Part shown: positions 6,176 to 10,102 of the stretch, piece after piece
Layout of the letters: each line of letters opens with the position of its first letter
Position numbering within the stretch: position 1 is the first letter of the stretch
Origin: an uncultured Pelagibacteraceae bacterium
GTDB lineage: Bacteria > Pseudomonadota > Alphaproteobacteria > Pelagibacterales > Pelagibacteraceae
Reading direction: 5' to 3'
Length of the DNA stretch: 10,102 nt
Assembly (NCBI GenBank): GCA_902570545.1
Contig: CACFYO010000023.1
Coordinates: 1-10,102, forward strand
Position numbers and translations under genes: made by a program
The notes under the pieces: model-generated
Database searches by the model: none
Told to the model about the DNA's origin: nothing
Seen by the model: the letters and a program-made list of their open reading frames with translations, nothing else

Positions 6176-6736
6176 TTAAATTTTCTTTACATATTCAAAT
6201 GTTCTACTATCTAAAATAATTTCGTCGTCAGCTTCTACAAATGGAGGAACTTGCACTTTTAATCCATTATCTAGTATTGCTGGTTTATAAGATGAAGATA
6301 CTGTTTGACCTTTCAGCGCAGCATCAGTCGTGGCTATTTTACATTTTACTTGATTTGGTAACTCAACTGCAATGGGGTCCTCATTGTAAAAACTTACTGA
6401 AACCTGAAGATTTTCAGTTAATAAATTTCCTTTTTCTCCAATTAAATGTCTTTGGATCTCTATTTGATCAAATGTTTTAGGATTTATAAAAAAATAATTA
6501 TTTTCATCTTTATAAAGATAATTAAAATTAGTTTCCTCTAGTGAAGCTTTTTCAACCGATTCACTTGATCTAAATCTTTCATTCAATTTTGTGTTTTTAC
6601 CTACACTTTTCATTTCCACTTGAGCAAAAGCACCACCTTTACCTGGCTTAACATGTTGTGTTTTTAATACTTGCCACAAGTCATTTTTATACTCTAGTAG
6701 CATTCCTACTCTTATTTCTCCTGCATTAATTTTCAT
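6176..6736 (-). CDS. efp: Translation elongation factor P
   Basis: EF-P, 186 aa, full length, with three beta-barrel domains: a KOW-like N-terminal domain (about 1-65), a middle OB domain (about 66-125) and a C-terminal OB domain ending in the family signature (TTDAALKGQTVSSS...KVQVPPFVEADD). It binds stalled ribosomes between the P and E sites and restores peptide bond formation at polyproline stretches. The modification loop is HVKPGKGGAF with Lys33 at the tip, the form used by EpmA-type lysylation (the modifying enzymes are not in this window). ATG overlaps the thiE TGA by four bases (ATGA), a classical coupling arrangement. A weak GGA lies about ten bases upstream. Confidence 0.97.
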   Translation of the reverse strand: MKINAGEIRVGMLLEYKNDLWQVLKTQHVKPGKGGAFAQVEMKSVGKNTKLNERFRSSESVEKASLEETNFNYLYKDENNYFFINPKTFDQIEIQRHLIGEKGNLLTENLQVSVSFYNEDPIAVELPNQVKCKIATTDAALKGQTVSSSYKPAILDNGLKVQVPPFVEADDEIILDSRTFEYVKKI

Positions 6737-7347
6737 TTTAGTAATTCCATTGCTGTTTTTGGTTTATATTTTTTATTATTCCAAATGAAGCTTGAGATAG
6801 CTAAAAAATTAGCTTTATTCAACAACAGATTTTCATAGTTATTTGAATTAATGCCACCTATCGCAACTATGGGAAGATTAGTTAACTCATTTGCTGCATG
6901 TAAAATATTTATTGAGGCTTTATATTTAATTTTTTTTGTTTTAGTTGAGTAAAAAGAACCAAAAGCTAAATAGTTAGCTTTTGCTTTAATCGCTTCTTTG
7001 GCCAGTTTAATTGAATTATGACAAGTAACTCCAATTATTTTATTTCCAACTAATTTCCGAGCTTCACTTATTTTCATATCATTTTGTCCCAAGTGGCAAC
7101 CATCCGCATCAAGTTCTTTTGCAAGCCAAGGGTCGTCATTTATTAAAAATTTTACATTTTTAATATTACATAATTTTTTAATTTTTTTTCCAATGAAAAT
7201 TTTTTGTTTTATTGAGTATTTTTTTAGTCTCATCTGAAAAAAACTGACTTTATTTGTGCTTAATAATGATTCGAGGTCTTTAAAGAAATCTTTTTTTATT
7301 CTATTTGGAGAAATAAGATAAATGAATTTTTTTTTATTTATTTTCAA
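6733..7347 (-). CDS. thiE: Thiamine-phosphate synthase ThiE
   Basis: This enzyme joins HMP-pyrophosphate and the thiazole phosphate to form thiamine phosphate (cytoplasm). The 204 aa TIM barrel shows the ThiE set: QMRLK (38-42, Arg40 and Lys42), INDD (69-72), DGCHLGQND (82-90), GVTCHN (106-111), the phosphate loop FGSFYSTKTKK (129-139) and AIGGI (162-166). Retention of Arg40, Lys42, Asn70, Asp71, Asp90, Thr135, Thr137 and Lys138 argues for an active synthase rather than the TenI regulator/isomerase relative. No ATG is available near the family N-terminus. The start is TTG 7347, which overlaps the end of fba by 14 bases, so it probably depends on read-in from fba. No TPP riboswitch can precede it. 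SAR11 members studied need exogenous HMP, consistent with keeping only the late steps. Confidence 0.9.
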   Translation of the reverse strand: MKINKKKFIYLISPNRIKKDFFKDLESLLSTNKVSFFQMRLKKYSIKQKIFIGKKIKKLCNIKNVKFLINDDPWLAKELDADGCHLGQNDMKISEARKLVGNKIIGVTCHNSIKLAKEAIKAKANYLAFGSFYSTKTKKIKYKASINILHAANELTNLPIVAIGGINSNNYENLLLNKANFLAISSFIWNNKKYKPKTAMELLK

Positions 7348-8344
7348 TTTCTTTTGACCATTTACCTTTAGCAGCTAGAGAACACATTTTAGCCCTATGA
7401 TTAAAAGTATTTTGAGTTGCTTCTATATCTTCAATATTTTTTGACCATATTCTAAGAGCACTTTGCTGTAGAGCTCTTCCATATGAATAAGTCATTATGA
7501 ATTTGGTATCATTATTTTTATTAATTAAATTTAAATTTTCTGTGGCTTCAATTTCTGATTGCCCACCAGACAAAAAAGCAATTCCTGGAACTTCACTTGG
7601 AACTGATTTTTTTAAGCATTCAATTGTTTTTTGAGAAACTTCTTCATTAGATATCTTATTATTTGATTGGTTGCCAGCTAAAATCATATTTGGTTTTAAA
7701 ATAATTCCAGTAAGGTCTATGTTATGGAGCACTAATTCTTCAAAGCATTTTTTAATCACTTCTGAGGTTTTTTTCAAACAAAGTTCAGCATCATGATTTC
7801 CATCCATTAACACTTCAGGTTCTACTATTGGAACCATTCCATTTTCTTGAACCAAGGCTGAGTATCTTGCAAGTGCATGAGCGTTACTATGAATTGATAG
7901 ATTGCTTGGAAATTTATCACTTATAGTAAAAACTCCTCTCCATTTTGTAAATCTTGCTCCAAGTTCATAGTATTTTTGTAATCTTTCTCTAAGTCCATCT
8001 AAACCCTCAGTTATTTTTTCTTCAGAAGAGTTTGCTAAATCTTTTGCACCCGTATCAACTTTAATTCCAACAACTGCACCTGAAGAAGAAATTAAGTCAG
8101 GGATTGATTTTCCTAAACTAGACATTTGATTTATTGTTTCATCATAAAGAATTACACCTCCTATACATTCTTTCATACTTTCGGATGAAAAGAGAGTTTC
8201 TCTAAATAAAAGTCTATTTTCAGGTGTTGAGGTCACACCAACTGCCTCAAGTCTTTTTGTCATAGTTCCTATGCTTTCATCAGCTGCAAGGATGCCTTTA
8301 CCATTAGAAATTATTTTAAATGCAATTTTGTTAAGTTCAGACAT
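7334..8344 (-). CDS. fba: Fructose-bisphosphate aldolase, class I
   Basis: A class I (Schiff-base, metal-independent) aldolase of the animal/plant type, 336 aa. It interconverts fructose-1,6-bisphosphate with dihydroxyacetone phosphate and glyceraldehyde-3-phosphate. Visible active-site elements, with approximate rabbit aldolase equivalents: Asp22 in GILAADES (D33), Lys95 in VGIKVDTG (K107), Lys134 in RFTKWRGVF (K146), Glu175 and Glu177 in VPIVEPEVLMDG (E187/E189), and Schiff-base Lys217 in GIILKPNMILAG (K229). Further conserved blocks are FLSGGQSE and SYGRALQQSALRIW. The ATG start is one base after the pgk stop. The 3' end overlaps thiE by 14 bases. Set between pgk and thiE, it most likely serves gluconeogenesis and triose-phosphate exchange; no phosphofructokinase is present here to judge direction. 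Confidence 0.96.
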   Translation of the reverse strand: MSELNKIAFKIISNGKGILAADESIGTMTKRLEAVGVTSTPENRLLFRETLFSSESMKECIGGVILYDETINQMSSLGKSIPDLISSSGAVVGIKVDTGAKDLANSSEEKITEGLDGLRERLQKYYELGARFTKWRGVFTISDKFPSNLSIHSNAHALARYSALVQENGMVPIVEPEVLMDGNHDAELCLKKTSEVIKKCFEELVLHNIDLTGIILKPNMILAGNQSNNKISNEEVSQKTIECLKKSVPSEVPGIAFLSGGQSEIEATENLNLINKNNDTKFIMTYSYGRALQQSALRIWSKNIEDIEATQNTFNHRAKMCSLAAKGKWSKEIENK

Positions 8345-8345
8345 G

Positions 8346-9524
8346 TTAATTTAAAGCGCTTATACCAGGTAGTTTTTTGCCTTCAAGATATTCCAAAAAG
8401 GCTCCACCTGCAGTTGAAACAAAATTAAAATTATCAGTAATTTTTAAGCTATTTAATAATGATACAGTATCCCCACCACCCACAACAGAAAAAATTTTGT
8501 TTGATCCATCGTTTTCAATTATTTTTTTCGCTATTTCGATACTTCCATTTGCAAAATTTGGATTCTCAAAATACCCAGCTGGTCCATTCCACAATACTGT
8601 CTTACTATTATCGATTATATCTATTATCTTATTAATTGTCTTTGGGCCTATATCTAAAATCATTTCATCATGTAAAATTTGATTTATTTCTTTATTTTTA
8701 GATGAACCATTTAAATTTTTAGATACAAGCACATCGTCAGGATAAATTATTTTACATTTTTTTATTTTTGAAAGTGAAATAATCTCTTCAACTATTTGAT
8801 AGCAATTTTTTTCTTTAATTGATTTTCCAATATTATTTCCAAAATATTCAATAAAGTTATTTGCCATACCTCCTACAATTATAATATTATCAAACTTTGG
8901 TATTAAATTCCTTATAACATCTATTTTAGTCGAAATTTTAGATCCTCCTATAATACAGGTTATAGGGTTTGTTATTTCAGAGGTAATTTTATTGAGAGCG
9001 GCTACTTCTATATCAAGTTGTAATCCAGAAAAAGAGGGTATATATTTTGGAATTTGATGAATTGATGCATGTGCTCGATGAGAACATGAAAAAGCATCGT
9101 TCACATAAATATCTCCTAAACTTGCAAGGTGTTTTGCGAACTTATTATCATTTTTTTCCTCTTCCGTATAAAATCTAATATTCTCTAAAATAAGAATTTC
9201 TTCATCAAATGTTTCAAAGTAATCTTTATTTTTTATTTTGTATATGTTTTCGGTGATTAGTTTTACTTTTACATTTAATTTATTTTCTATATCTTCACCT
9301 ATTGGTTTTAAAGATAGCTCCTTTACTCTTTTACCTTTTGGCCTTCCCACATGTGATAAAATAATTATTTTAGTTTTCTGTTGAATTAAAAAATTTAAAG
9401 TAGGTATAATCTTATCAATTCTTGTAGTGTCACTTATTTTTCCATTTTCTAAAGGAACATTTAAGTCTAATCTTAATAATATTTTTTTACTTTTAAGATT
9501 TTTTTCTTTAAAAATACTTCTCAT
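8346..9524 (-). CDS. pgk: Phosphoglycerate kinase
   Basis: Reversible ATP-forming step between 1,3-bisphosphoglycerate and 3-phosphoglycerate, 392 aa, full length with two Rossmann-like domains. The N-terminal, substrate-binding half carries RLDLNVPLENG (18-28), SHVGRPKG (57-64), LENIRF and NDAFSCSHRAHAS. The C-terminal, nucleotide half carries GGSKISTKIDVIRNL, VGGMANNF, LWNGPAGYFE, VVGGGDTVSLL and the final STAGGAFLEYLEGKKLPGI. The GPAG and STAGGAF forms differ slightly from the usual GPMG and STGGGAS; the second is, from memory, common in alphaproteobacteria. The ATG overlaps the gap stop by one base (TAATG), and its stop is one base from the fba ATG, so the three enzymes are almost certainly co-translated. 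Confidence 0.97.
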   Translation of the reverse strand: MRSIFKEKNLKSKKILLRLDLNVPLENGKISDTTRIDKIIPTLNFLIQQKTKIIILSHVGRPKGKRVKELSLKPIGEDIENKLNVKVKLITENIYKIKNKDYFETFDEEILILENIRFYTEEEKNDNKFAKHLASLGDIYVNDAFSCSHRAHASIHQIPKYIPSFSGLQLDIEVAALNKITSEITNPITCIIGGSKISTKIDVIRNLIPKFDNIIIVGGMANNFIEYFGNNIGKSIKEKNCYQIVEEIISLSKIKKCKIIYPDDVLVSKNLNGSSKNKEINQILHDEMILDIGPKTINKIIDIIDNSKTVLWNGPAGYFENPNFANGSIEIAKKIIENDGSNKIFSVVGGGDTVSLLNSLKITDNFNFVSTAGGAFLEYLEGKKLPGISALN

Positions 9525-10102
9525 TAAGAGATTTGATGCAAATTCTTAGCAATATCGCACATTCTATTTGAAAAACCCCATTCATTATCATACCAAGCAG
9601 AGATTTTACCCATATTAGTTCCAATTACACTTGTTAAAGAAGAATCAATTATTGCAGATGCAGAATGATGATTAAAATCAATAGAAACCAATTTTTCATG
9701 AGTAATTTCTAAAATTTTATTCAACTCATTTTTAGATGCAGTTTCAAATGCAGCATTAATTTTTTTTATATCAATTTCTTTTAATGTACAGAATACCAAC
9801 TCAATAAGCGATACATTGGGAGTCGGTACTCTCATTGCAACTCCTTCTAATTTCCCTTTTAGGCTTGGTATTATTTCGTCAATTGCTTTTGACGCTCCAG
9901 TTGAAGTTGGGACAATTGATTGACTTGCAGCTCTTGCTCTTCTTGGATCTTTATGAGAATTATCTAAGATTCTTTGATCACTTGTATATGCATGAATAGT
10001 AGTCATAAAACCTTTTTCAATTTCAAAATTATTATTGAGCACCTTCAGAACTGGCGCTAAACAATTAGTCGTGCATGAAGCAGCAGATATTACTTTATCA
10101 TT
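9524..10102 (-). CDS. gap: Glyceraldehyde-3-phosphate dehydrogenase, C-terminal part
   Basis: Partial gene running off the right edge: 192 codons plus stop are present, and about 140 N-terminal residues (the NAD(P)-binding Rossmann domain) are missing. The visible part begins NDKVISAASCTTNCLAP, containing the catalytic Cys. The catalytic His follows 27 residues later in TTIHAYTSDQ, the standard C149-H176 spacing. Other family blocks are DPRRARAASQSIVPTSTGAS, AMRVPTPNVSLIEL, SIDFNHHSASAIID and the C-terminal WYDNEWGFSNRM. The frame is open without interruption to position 10102. Cofactor preference cannot be judged without the N-terminus. It is the first visible gene of the tight gap-pgk-fba-thiE-efp-suhB run and overlaps pgk by one base. 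Confidence 0.97.
   Translation of the reverse strand, partial: NDKVISAASCTTNCLAPVLKVLNNNFEIEKGFMTTIHAYTSDQRILDNSHKDPRRARAASQSIVPTSTGASKAIDEIIPSLKGKLEGVAMRVPTPNVSLIELVFCTLKEIDIKKINAAFETASKNELNKILEITHEKLVSIDFNHHSASAIIDSSLTSVIGTNMGKISAWYDNEWGFSNRMCDIAKNLHQIS

Noticed and set aside
6241..6480. 79-codon plus-strand open frame
   Set aside because: Antisense to efp in a conserved part of the gene; no recognisable domain.
7320..7360. TPP riboswitch for thiE
   Set aside because: The thiE start lies inside the fba coding sequence, leaving no leader, and no THI-box-like sequence is seen nearby.
8377..8682. 101-codon plus-strand open frame
   Set aside because: Antisense to the conserved C-terminal half of pgk. 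Its proline- and serine-rich make-up is what the reverse of glycine-rich pgk motifs gives.
1..10102. CRISPR array, insertion sequence, toxin-antitoxin or defence module
   Set aside because: No regularly spaced repeats, transposase, nuclease or small toxin-like pair is visible on either strand; almost all of the window is filled by recognisable genes.

Overview
The window looks like a core-genome segment of a small-genome, very AT-rich marine alphaproteobacterium, most likely SAR11 (Pelagibacterales). This is inferred from four things: extreme A/T bias with Lys/Ile/Asn-rich proteins, gene spacings of only a few bases with many overlaps, a separately encoded transhydrogenase alpha-2 subunit, and alphaproteobacterial hallmarks (a DUF1013/TrcR gene next to rpmE, and a bL31 without zinc cysteines). 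No mobile element, CRISPR array, phage gene or broken gene is visible.

Layout. The + strand (1-2208) carries the end of the transhydrogenase alpha-2 gene, a complete pntB and a transaldolase whose TTG start directly follows the pntB stop. A terminator-like A/T hairpin follows. A lone GT2 glycosyltransferase (2300-2989, +) then converges on a polytopic GT-C-like membrane protein (3056-4201, -), with a second perfect A/T hairpin between them. The remainder is on the minus strand. Read in transcription order it is gap (partial, enters from the right edge), pgk, fba (class I), thiE, efp, suhB-type phosphatase, rpmE, trcR (DUF1013), rpsU and initiator tRNA-Met(CAU). From gap to suhB the genes overlap or are 1-3 bases apart. 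There are 35 bases before rpmE and 61 or more before rpsU.

Function. gap-pgk-fba form the reversible triose-phosphate part of glycolysis/gluconeogenesis. Transaldolase links the same intermediates to pentose phosphates, and transhydrogenase supplies NADPH. thiE makes thiamine phosphate. efp, rpmE, rpsU and the initiator tRNA are translation genes. The GT2/GT-C pair has the make-up of a lipid-linked sugar synthase plus a lipid-linked-sugar-dependent transferase. It is the only part that looks like accessory cell-envelope cargo.

I found no undescribed multi-gene system. The most interesting local signals are the rpsU start region (the only strong Shine-Dalgarno in the window, placed so that an ATT codon is the best-spaced start), the rpsU/initiator-tRNA pairing with a variant initiator anticodon stem, and the glycosyltransferase pair between two core blocks.
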